64,000 nt of DNA from Haemonchus contortus (Eukaryota > Nematoda > Chromadorea > Rhabditida > Trichostrongylidae): NCBI GenBank assembly GCA_000469685.2, contig LS997563.1:39348468-39412467 (forward strand), written 5' to 3'. The notes beneath the pieces are model-generated. The model saw nothing but the letters and a program-made list of their open reading frames with translations. It was not told the origin of the DNA and searched no databases. This document shows, piece after piece, positions 55,189 to 64,000 of this stretch (within the stretch, counting starts at the first letter, position 1; the number at the start of each line of letters is the position of its first letter). A program made the translations under genes and the position numbers.

Positions 55189-56475
55189 TCCTTACTATAT
55201 ATAAAGCGCTCTGTCTGTCTGTCTGTCTGTCACGAAATTCGATAATACATGAAGGAACACCTGGAGAGGTCGGGTCAAGTTTGGAATGGGTTGAGCATAG
55301 GGCAAGACCAACAGAGCACACGTGAGCCTAGCGGAGCTCCGCCCCCAAGGGGCGGGGCATGCGTCGGAATTGGGCGGGGTCATGGGCAAATTCTTCTAAT
55401 TCGGTCTCATAACATTCCAGACACCGGGAAAAAATGTGCAAAGGTGAGGTATGGGTCAACAATCAAAATGAAGGAAACTTACCGGCGGTGGGCGGAGCGT
55501 TCTCGCAGTGGGCGGTACTTACCACAGAGATTCATAACTCGATTTAACGAAGGCGTCGAGGCCAGGAAATGAAATAAAAAGAGTGAGCAAGGCCTCATGC
55601 GTGCTGGGCACACGTAAGCTTAGCGAAGCTCCGCCCACGAGGGGCGGGGCGTGCGTTGAGGTGGAAGCTACTTTTAAAAAATGAGTGTAACTCCGTTCGG
55701 AAAAGTTGCAGAATGCGGAAAAAAAGTGGTTAGAGGTAATGGGACAAATGTGGTCAAATCCCGAAAGTGGGCGGGGTTAGCACCAAAGTGGGCGGGGCTT
55801 CGATCAAAAATTTATAACTCTGTTCAGAAACGTTCTGGGATGCGGCAAAAAGGTGTCAAGGTGTAAAAGAACAAATGTGGTCAAATCCTAAAAGTGGGCG
55901 GGGTTAGCGCCAAAGTGGGCGGGGCTTCGATCAAAAATTTATAACTCTGTTCAGAAACGTTCTGGGATGCGGCAAAAAGGTGTCAAGGTGTAAAAGAACA
56001 AATGTGGTCAAATCCTAAAAGTGGGCGGGGTTAGCGCCAAAGTGGGCGGGGCTTCGATCAAAAATTTATAACTCTGTTCAGAAACGTTCTGGGATGCGGC
56101 AAAAAAGTGGCAAGGTGTAAAAGAACAAATGTGGTCAAATCCCGAAAGTGGGCGGGGTTAGCGCCAAAGTGGGCGGGGCTTCGATCAAAAATTTATAACT
56201 CTGTTCAGAAACGTTCTGGGATGCGGCAAAAAGGTGTCAAGGTGTAAAATGTGGTCAAATCCCAAAAGTGGGCGGGGTCAGCGCCAAAGTGGGCGGGGCT
56301 TCGATCAAAAATTTATAACTCTGTTCAGAAACGTTCTGGGATGCGGCAAAAAGGGGTCAAGCTGTAAAAGAACAAATGTGGTCAAATCCCAAAAGTGGGC
56401 GGGGTTAGCGCCAAAGTGGGCGGGGCTTAGATCAAAATTTCATAACCCTGTCCGGAAACGTTCTAGAACCACTAA
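55189..56475 (+). mobile_element. Possible third Helitron-like element carrying a minisatellite
   Basis: Begins TCCTTACTATATATAAAGCG after an A, like the 5' ends at 26055 and 30239, then a (TGTC)n tract and GC-rich repeats. A candidate 3' end is CTAA at 56472-56475 before T, preceded by the small palindrome GTTCTAGAAC. No copy without the insertion is available in the window, so the 3' limit is a guess. No Rep-helicase. Confidence 0.5.
55700..56465. repeat. 127-bp minisatellite, about six units
   Basis: Units begin GTGGGCGGGGTTAGC at 55767, 55894, 56021, 56148, 56268 and 56395; the period is 127 bp, except one unit of 120 bp with a 7-bp loss. Each unit contains two GTGGGCGGGG boxes and TTTATAACTCTGTTCAGAAA. 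Open frames across it are repeat artefacts. Confidence 0.9.
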
Positions 56476-56479
56476 TAAC

Positions 56480-58140
56480 TGTGCTCAAATATATCGAGCG
56501 TGATGCTATCAGCAGTTCAGCATTCGAATCTAAGAGAACTATCTTATTCTGATTATCCAACATTCCGCTGAATGACTCCATCGTGGATAAGTGGCCGTCG
56601 ACATATACTGCGCGCATTAGCGTGCATAGCCAAACTGGTGGATACATAACTTACTTTAAGCCATTATTCGCACGTTTTGGTTGAAAGAGAAACCGGCTTC
56701 TGTGTTGTGTATGCTCCATCCCGCCCCATCTGCAGATAGACTATCGACAGTAGTTGACTCTGAACTGCTGAATCAGTTGCTTTCTGATGATGGCAGTGAA
56801 AAAAAAGCTAAAAGAAAACCGACAAGCTTGAAATAGAAAGGCTGTAAACCGGTTGTGAGCGAACGGGCCTAGCGATGATCTTTCATGTTTCGTAGGTAAC
56901 CACTTTCACGGGTTTCTTCAGATTACATACTTACTTAGATGAATTGATTAGATGGATTAGAGTCTGTAGATCCCCGTCCGGCTTACGCCACGCACCTCGC
57001 ATCCAATCGGTATTGTCGCACCAACTGAATGTACTTCAATGCAAACAATAAATTGTAGTGAATTGATGTGCGAATTAGCGTTGTTAACCTCCTGGACCCC
57101 TTCTACCGAGCGTTGTGCCGTGGATTTCAGGCGGGAATGAACGAAGTGGCTGAGAGTGTAACTTTGATAATGAATATCAATCGAATGCATGGCGCATTCC
57201 CAAGCTGTTTGATAATTATTGAGTATGTCGCTCTTCTTCGATTAGAAATCCCTATCTTAGCCTAGTGCTAGCAGAATCATGCACGAATTTACTATGCTAC
57301 TGTTGTATGAACTTTTCTCTGGACCCTTTAGACAAGTGATCTCGAAAGCTTCGAGGCAAACTCAATTCTACCCAATTCTCATTGTCTCTCTGCATTTCGT
57401 TAGTGCAAATGGTAAAAGACTGGGCAAAAGGTGCCATCTGGCATAGGTCTATTTTCGCAGCATTCTTTTGCAGTGTCCCACATTGGTCGAGAAAGTATTT
57501 TCTGATTCGTATAGTAAAGACCAATCATTGAGGATGGCTTTCACAGACGAAATTTGCATTGAATTGCTCGATCATTCGAACACTTGAGCGTCAAGTGTCG
57601 CCTTCCTTTTGTTAACAAATGGTTTCTTATGTGAACAGCCTTTTGATGATGGCTTGATGTTTCGATCACCTATTCGTCTTTGAACAACAGAACTTGGTTC
57701 AAAGACCAGGTGAAAGTGTAGCGTAAGTGTTCTCGTTAATGGGGTGAGAAGAACAGAACAGGAACATGGCTCGATAAGATTTTCTTTAAATGAAAAATAA
57801 CCTTGCTTAATTAGCCTTCAACATTCGAATGCTCGAAAAACTGACGGATAGTTTGGAGAAAGTTTGTGGGGAAGGAATAGGGCGCTCAGTTTTATTCCTA
57901 CGCCAGATGTTCGAGTTGTTTCTAATTTTGCAGTACTGCGTAACAGTGTAGTGCAGCGAGTTCGAACAAGGAAGGCATCGAGGTACATAGGTGTAATGCA
58001 TTTCTCATCCTTCAATGAAGCCTTGATTTGAAAGGTGGTGCTTCAGGACTGATTGTGAACATGACTTGTTTAAGGGTTTCGTCAGAGAGATATTTAATTA
58101 TAAGCTTCGCTCAGATCAGTAATCACTATATGTTTGAGTT
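56480..58140. other. No recognisable gene
   Basis: Short frames on both strands, none with a paralogue, signal peptide or convincing splice sites. Confidence 0.4.
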
Positions 58141-58146
58141 TGAGTA

Positions 58147-58310
58147 GATGGTGTTATGAGAAGAGGTGCACCGACAAACACGCATGGTCCAGGGTTAGAA
58201 TCCCGGATCGATACTCGTCTAGGCCAACCTAGCCTTTTATCCCTCGCGGTCGGTTAACTGGTACAGGCTCGCTTGGAAAGAAAAGCACTGAGCTATACTT
58301 TGGCTAGTCA
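58147..58310 (+). repeat. SINE-like element
   Basis: Diverged head, then AGGGTTAGAATCCC, GATCGATACTCGTCTAGGCC and GGTTAACTGGTACAGGCT, matching the family body at 10238. Confidence 0.6.
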
Positions 58311-58939
58311 GATAAGTCTGTATAAGCCACATAGGCACTCAACCGCCACTACGATTTTAGATGGGAGTTAAATGAAGGGCGCATTCTCTGGACGGACCTG
58401 TTTATCGCTGGAACTTTATAGTCCCTTAAGATTGGAGTTATGGAGTTAACTCGATTCCCCCATCTGCAAAGCAGAACCCTTTCAAAGATATTGTGGGCGG
58501 ATTTCATTTGCTTACGTCCCTGAGTTGCAGGAAACCCTCTAAGAGTAAGAGCCAGTGAAAGAAGTAAAGAGCATCACTTGACTTGGGCTCCTATTTGGTT
58601 CTAGGACCATTCATCCAAAATTTATCATTTTCGTCGCCTTTTCCCTCCATTCATCCAGAGACATTCGTTCCATGCTTGGTCAACTATTGGTAACGTTGAA
58701 AGCAAATGGGTCGCACGCCTCTCGCGAACTTCTCCGGGAATGGAAACGTCAATTGCAATTAAGAGACCGCTTTTAATCATCAACCACATGATCACTATGC
58801 GGTCGTTGGCGGTTGTAAACTCTGGTCACAGCATAGCGCAGTGGCTAGGAGACTTGCGATTGATCAACTTTTCTGAACGCTGTCGAGTTGGTTTTTCTTG
58901 GTTCATTGCTGTGGCTAAGATATAACTTTGCTTTAGTTA

Positions 58940-59221
58940 CTAGCACCAAAGTAGCACTTCCAAAAGCTGGCGATTCCCGTTAGTTGTTTGTACGTAACAC
59001 AAACGATTTGTTGTGAAAGCCGCCAAAGAAACTGAAGAAATACCCTTTTGGGTAGAGATACTGTTCCCGTCGGGATTACCTTGAACGATTCCATAGCTGA
59101 TTGGGAGCTTCACCAAGCCATCATGCAGTTCGATCTCCTTTTGGCTTTCTGGGGTGGGACGAGAGCCTCGGTACTGTGGATCGGTTCCAGATAGACGATT
59201 TTCAAGGCTTATAGCCGTCAT
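58940..59221 (-). CDS. Unassigned exon-like ORF
   Basis: A 93-codon minus-strand frame with complex, non-repetitive composition (SRPTPESQKEIELHDGLVKL, then PISYGIVQG). A CAAG/GTAATC donor occurs at about residue 48, so the exon may be only the first half. I do not recognise it, and no copy exists in the window. It may equally be chance. Confidence 0.25.
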   Translation of the reverse strand: MTAISLENRLSGTDPQYRGSRPTPESQKEIELHDGLVKLPISYGIVQGNPDGNSISTQKGISSVSLAAFTTNRLCYVQTTNGNRQLLEVLLWC

Positions 59222-60660
59222 CCGCTTACAAGTCGAAGATCCTTTTTTGACAAGCCTTCAAGGGAATTCTGTGTTTATAGTTGAGTGTATGCATAAACGA
59301 GAACCGGTTATAGAGCGTTCGAGAACCATGAACGGGACTGGCTCGAGGAGATATTTCTTATTCTGCTACATAGTGAAACTGATCTATGGTCAATGCTTCT
59401 AAAACGAATTTATGAATTTTTCAAGTCATTCGCCAAATAATTGATGGAATATGGGAGGGGTCATCTTTGGTCTGTGGTAATAGGTGTCATTTCATTTCAA
59501 TGATATACGACTGGCATAGCTGCCATAAAAACTTCAAAATAGGTACTACTAGTAATACCTTGATGGTAACCCTGAAAAATGATATTTATGTGTGGGGTCA
59601 GAAGAGGAATAAGGTGTTCGATGAGAGATCTTCAATCGGTAGTTACACTGCATTAGCCATTTGTTATTTTTTGTTTTTTACATATTTATGATTTTTTACA
59701 AGCAAGTTTTTTTATGTTTGGTTGTATTTATTTTTTAAAAGTTGTTATATTCAGTGTCAAACTGTTCTCATCATGTTCATAGAGCCAAATGTTCTGTCTT
59801 TAGCCTCAATCTGATAATCTGGGAACTAGGTAGTGAAATTAGGTGATAATGGAAGGCGTGGGACAATCTCAAGTGACCCTCCCACACCCGTAACCCATGG
59901 ATCGAATTTCGTTCCAATCTCAATTGACAGATTGGCCCATTTTCTTCCTTTCATTCTTTCATCATGGTGGTATCGCTTAGGTAGGGTGATGCTCCGTTAG
60001 GCTTATCCCAGACCGATTGATACCTTGACCGGTCCCTGGGAATAGCTGTTAGAATTGAATTTGTTCCCAGTTGTTGTTTTCTTTTAGAGTAAAGAAGGGC
60101 TCGGCGTACTGAGAGGGAATTCTTCAAAAGCAGACGAATCTATACATCGAATGGGCTCTGGGATTGAGTCATTAGGTCCTGTTGAAATCCAATCTGATGT
60201 AAAATAAAACCAGATCAGGCGGAAATGTCGACCATAAGCGAATGGGGGGATCTGGCCAGGGACTTTCTACACTTTCCAAAACTTTTCGATACACATTAAT
60301 GTGCCATAAAGATTTCTATCTTCACTGGACATTTGTCATCGGAAATCTCCTTCACCGTAGGGATTCGCGTAGTAATGACGACGTCGAAGAGATATCGGTC
60401 CAATCCAGTTTCTTTTCATAGCCCTTAATAGGTCCGTGAACCTTCTTTCGTCCGTTAATGGTCGGTGAAAACGCTCATTCACGATGCCCTATTGACCTGA
60501 AACGCTACGCGGTCGCGATGTGGGAGGGAACGTCGACGACAGTTGACGAAGACGACGTGATGTTGCCCACATGACCACGCCCATTTTCCAGACGAGTTCT
60601 GCGTTGCATTCGTTCGCTGTGATCGTCAGTGGTGCAGGTGCGACTCATCCTTGTTTAACG

Positions 60661-60771
60661 ATGATTTCAACACGACTTCTCGTCCTTCTACTACTACTTG
60701 TTGTTGGTTTATGTTGGACATTCGACAAGAATCTCATGAAGAAAGGACGAAAATCGGCCGGCTATGAAAAG
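60661..60771 (+). CDS. First exon of a small secreted protein
   Basis: ATG at 60661; signal peptide MISTRLLVLLLLLVVGLCW, cleavage expected near GLCW/TFD, followed by a basic segment (FDKNLMKKGRKSAGYEK) and an AAAG/GTCAGT donor in phase 0. The upstream in-frame start at 60571 would bury the signal peptide, so the inner ATG is chosen. The basic segment contains KKGRK, which could be a dibasic processing site of a secreted peptide precursor; this is inference. Downstream exons were not identified and may lie beyond the window. Confidence 0.55.
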
Positions 60772-60789
60772 GTCAGTCACACTTGAAAT

Positions 60790-63530
60790 TTTGTTTTAAT
60801 TGACTGTCATTTTTAGAACAGCTTTTTGATTTGCCAATAATTCCGAGAAAATTATCAACATAGGCTCGTTTCGCTGGCATTTGACCGAGTACCATTAAGT
60901 AATCTCGAAAGCCCAGGAAAAGTTATTGAATTTCGGTGCTTCTATTAAGAGGTGCTACTATATGACATTGTGACCTCATGTCATCCCTTCCCAAACGAAT
61001 GATTCTGGGATTAAATTTTAGGCTGATACCCACTCAGAGCTTTTGATCTACTTTTTCCGATTACAAGCCGCCCTAATTGCATTTGGGAGGATAAAAGCGG
61101 TGACCTATGCACTAGCTGATGGCCATCAACGATTGTATAGACAAAACATCCTTTCAACTGCCTCTGCGATTCTGAGTAGACTTCAAATGTACATCCTCAG
61201 GGAGGTTTTTTGAACGTGAGAAATGTGAAATGTTGAAGTCATTCGGCCAAACATATGAGCAAATGGGCAAGCAGATTTCACCTCCGGCCATCTGCATGTT
61301 CCTTCCCAACGGAAACGAGCTTTAAATGTGGTTCTTCCACCAAGGAACCAATGCTTCTCTGAAAAAGCCATAAACGACGAAATCTTCGTCGCAGTTATCC
61401 TTGTGGACAATGCTTTGGAACAAATCCTTCGGGTTTGTTGACTTGAGAGCTAAGCCGATCTGGTAGCTCCATGGGATAGCGAACTATTCCAGGCTGTCAA
61501 GTTGCAGAAGAAAATCAAAAACTAGATTGATTTCTATCGAGTCGAGTGATACCTATTTATCTGTTACGTTGTGAAACTCAGAAAACCAACTAATACCACG
61601 GACTGTTGTAACGATGATTACTATAACACCAAACAGCTTCCAGGGTTAACGTCAAGCTGAGAAAGCTTCAATGTTATCGCCACGTCTTTTTTCCAGGACT
61701 ATTAGATACAAACTCCCGGAGAGAGGTCGTGTTTGTCCATCCTGAAAGGGAAATCATGAATAGGAAGTCTCGGCATGACCTCTTTCTTGGCGCTTCCAAA
61801 GGTGTAGAGGAAGAAGGAGGACGTGATACCATCCCTATCGTTCTGCTTACTCCATTCCCCCTCTCCATACTTTCTTCTGCCCCTGAACCGGAGACAGTAA
61901 CAGGATTAGCCTTTATCTCCTAGGTTTGATACCGTCGACGCTTTCATCTGGGGTAGAACGGCCCAGGAGAGGTTGCTTGAGTATTTTTCCGTATGGGAGA
62001 AGCTTGAATAGGGATAAAAGTAGTGTAAAAGATAGGAGCACGATGCCCGGAAAGCGCAATTGCGGATTCGAGTCTTGCCCTAGACCGAAAATTTGCCCAT
62101 AACTTGCCAACCTTTTCAGAAAACGGAACCTTCCCTGGTCTGTTCCGAATTTCGCACAGCTCCGTGGTATTTCAAAAAGATTGACAATAATTTAGAGTTG
62201 TGGGAAAACTTGTCCAGGCAACAGAGAACTGCTACAAACTGGTTTCTTGGAATCGTCCCCGATAGACCGCGTTCTTGGTCCTTGGGGCTATATCTATGAA
62301 CACGAATTACTGCCTTGTATGCTACTCTGCTGACGTACTTATCCCATACTCGTCATAGCTAATTAGTAGTCGAACAAAGTGAAAATGGAGGTAACTCACA
62401 TGGTCGGGCAATTTACTCAGGTACATTTGTTGACGCCCGAATAGGTACCTATGAGGACACGAGAAACCCTTTTGAACCTCGATTCCTTCCCTATCGTTCG
62501 ACCATCCGTCCGGAAGTCGTGAATGCAATCTGAGTAGTTGAAAGAACGGAGAGAAATGGGCCGTCACATGTCTGAAAACTCCCACAAAGCCTGTTCGGCC
62601 TCCGACATCTCCTGACAGGCCATTAACTTATTCGCCTGAAACGTAGCGGTTTGTAACGATTACGAAACGGCTAGTAAGATCCTCCCACCCACACGCCCAT
62701 CCATCCATCCATCTGTTACTCATCATCGTTTGGGAACAGTGTAACCAACCAACACTGTATTTCGTCGATAGGCAGACCCCGTGCAAAAAAGCCTACAATT
62801 CAAGAAACAATTTGATGTTAGGGCGGCATCACGTGAACGAGACGGCCCTGCGCCATTCTCTTACCACAAAGCGGCTGAAAAACCGGGCATTACTGGGATA
62901 CTATGGGGTAAATTGTAGGTCGTAAAAGTTTTTTCGCGACTGCTACTACAGCCGTCAGAGATGGGTTTTGACGAGACGTGCCGGGAACAAAGAACAAGAT
63001 ATGAGAAAGAAAAAACACCTCCCTTCGAGGGTTTATACGAAAAAAAGGAAAAATCTCCGGATGCCCAAGCTGAAAGCCATCATCGGAGCTTTATCCTTTC
63101 CGACTTCGTGGAAAGTTTGATGAAATGATAAGGTCTGTATAGGCCTTTTATGACTGCTACTATGCTTCAGGAGTTTCGGTGTGAAAATAGTGCCCATCGA
63201 ATTTCCGGAGATTTTCGATGCATGGCGTAGATGGCAGAGATCACCTAATCCAAAGAAATCCATTTCACTATAGTCTAAACAGTAGTCTAGTCCCACTACC
63301 AATGCCGCTGTGGCCCCGTGTGTAGTACAAGGTCCCCATCTCGGGACCATACTTGCTTTGCAACTGCTTTAAAGAACTACTAACTGCTATTTTGCTATCG
63401 AAAAGACGAAGGATCAAGTTTGGGAAAAGACGAAGGATCAAGTTTGGGCTTAATAATCCCATTTTCTGGGATGCGCCTCGCATGCGACACTAACTCAATC
63501 TTGTGGCGTCGTTTGAATGCGTTTACGGCA
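60790..63530. other. Mostly unassigned sequence
   Basis: Contains SINE-like tail pieces (about 61020-61110). A stretch at 61693-61921 has an acceptor-like TTTTTTCCAG and an open frame to a stop, but I cannot tie it to the secreted exon upstream. Frames at 63033-63483 (minus) are unsupported. Confidence 0.35.
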
Positions 63531-63534
63531 AACT

Positions 63535-63705
63535 GCCATGGGCAAGTCAATGCTTTTATTCTTACAAACACGTTTAGTTACCAGTCAACGGACCCAGAAG
63601 GGATGTGAGGCTTGGTCGGCTTGGGCAAGTACCGATTTGGGATTCGTTCACCGGACCATGTGAATGATAAGTTCGCCTCTTGGCACTACGCCATCTTTGC
63701 CCCGA
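63535..63705 (-). repeat. SINE-like element
   Basis: Minus-strand member: GATGGCGTAGTGCCAAGAGG head, CATGGTCCGGTGAACGAATC region, body, and GTAAGAATAAAAGCATTGAC tail. Same family as at 48018. Confidence 0.6.
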
Positions 63706-64000
63706 TGGTATTATTACAATACTTTGAAGCGGATATTAAGGCATTCAAGAGAGTGTAATAACCAACTGTACAAGTCGAAAATAGGCATTCAGAGCGGATG
63801 GGCCTAAAAATAGTCGCGTCACCAAAGTGTGGCAAACCACTTCTGTTTTAAAGTGTTTCGCACTTCCCAGAAAAAACCCGAGCAAATTTTCTTGCAAGCT
63901 GCATTCTCGCGTTTCAAGGGAGTCTATTAATGTATTCCGGATTTTGAAAGTGTGATTTCAGCTTTTTCCATTGGAAACAGCTTCTCGTCGCTAAAATTCC

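Noticed and set aside
56234..56503. 89-codon frame across the minisatellite
   Set aside because: Repeat translation only; the frame changes with each 127-bp unit.
61693..61921. Possible plus-strand terminal exon after TTTTTTCCAG
   Set aside because: Its phase does not match the phase-0 donor at 60771, and the opposite strand is equally open.

Overview
This is eukaryotic, nematode-like DNA, most probably from a hookworm or related strongylid. The reasons are short TTTTCAG-type 3' splice sites, small exons in long repeat-filled introns, and a dense load of RTE-type retrotransposons, mariner/Tc1 elements, Helitron-like elements, palindromic MITEs and a tRNA-headed SINE-like family. The genus is an inference. 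Coding sequence is sparse and mostly in exons of about 80-200 bases, so the longest open frames are often not the genes; I found most exons by comparing repeated parts of the window with each other.

The backbone is an array built on a divergent gene pair. On the minus strand lies a family of predicted secreted proteins. The three aligned copies have a signal-peptide exon (102 nt), a second cysteine exon (102 nt), a third cysteine exon (81 nt), and a long Ser/Thr-rich mucin-like or charged exon, all joined in phase 0; the best copies also have a small terminal exon. Eight cysteines are kept across the three. The family lies at 675-8417 (diverged, partly resolved), 11571-16013 (best intact copy), 19595-25188 (broken) and 32303-37783 (3'-truncated but open). 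On the plus strand, right of each of the last three, lies a Rho-family GTPase-like gene. It is complete only at 44435-49989 (four phase-0 exons, 217 aa, C-terminal CITQ CAAX box). Its fragments at 17748-17892 and 30764-31978 are pseudogenes cut off at duplication junctions near 18.2 kb and 32.0-32.3 kb. The intact copy keeps the Rho TQID and ECS motifs but lacks the P-loop lysine and the DTAG motif, so it looks like a non-canonical or pseudo-GTPase.

Mobile elements: two related mariners (18324-19591, 27680-28938), one placed inside a 5' splice site; two non-autonomous Helitron-like elements (26055-27318 plus, 28946-30239 minus) whose insertion sites can be read against an unfilled paralogous copy; a 1.15-kb foldback element (22017-23168); a Tc1-like element in intron 1 of the fourth secreted gene (36081-37646); a Tc1-type MITE (47045-47570) and a deleted mariner (48852-49443) in the last intron of the Rho-like gene; a bandit-like mariner (50808-52064); and RTE remnants at 6.0-7.5, 17.2-17.5, 30.2-30.5 and 52.5-52.8 kb.

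Right of 52 kb the window is mostly non-coding: a possible third Helitron-like element carrying a 127-bp minisatellite (55189-56475), an unassigned open frame at 58940-59221, and the first exon of another small secreted protein (60661-60771). I see no rRNA, functional tRNA, CRISPR or bacterial-type operon.
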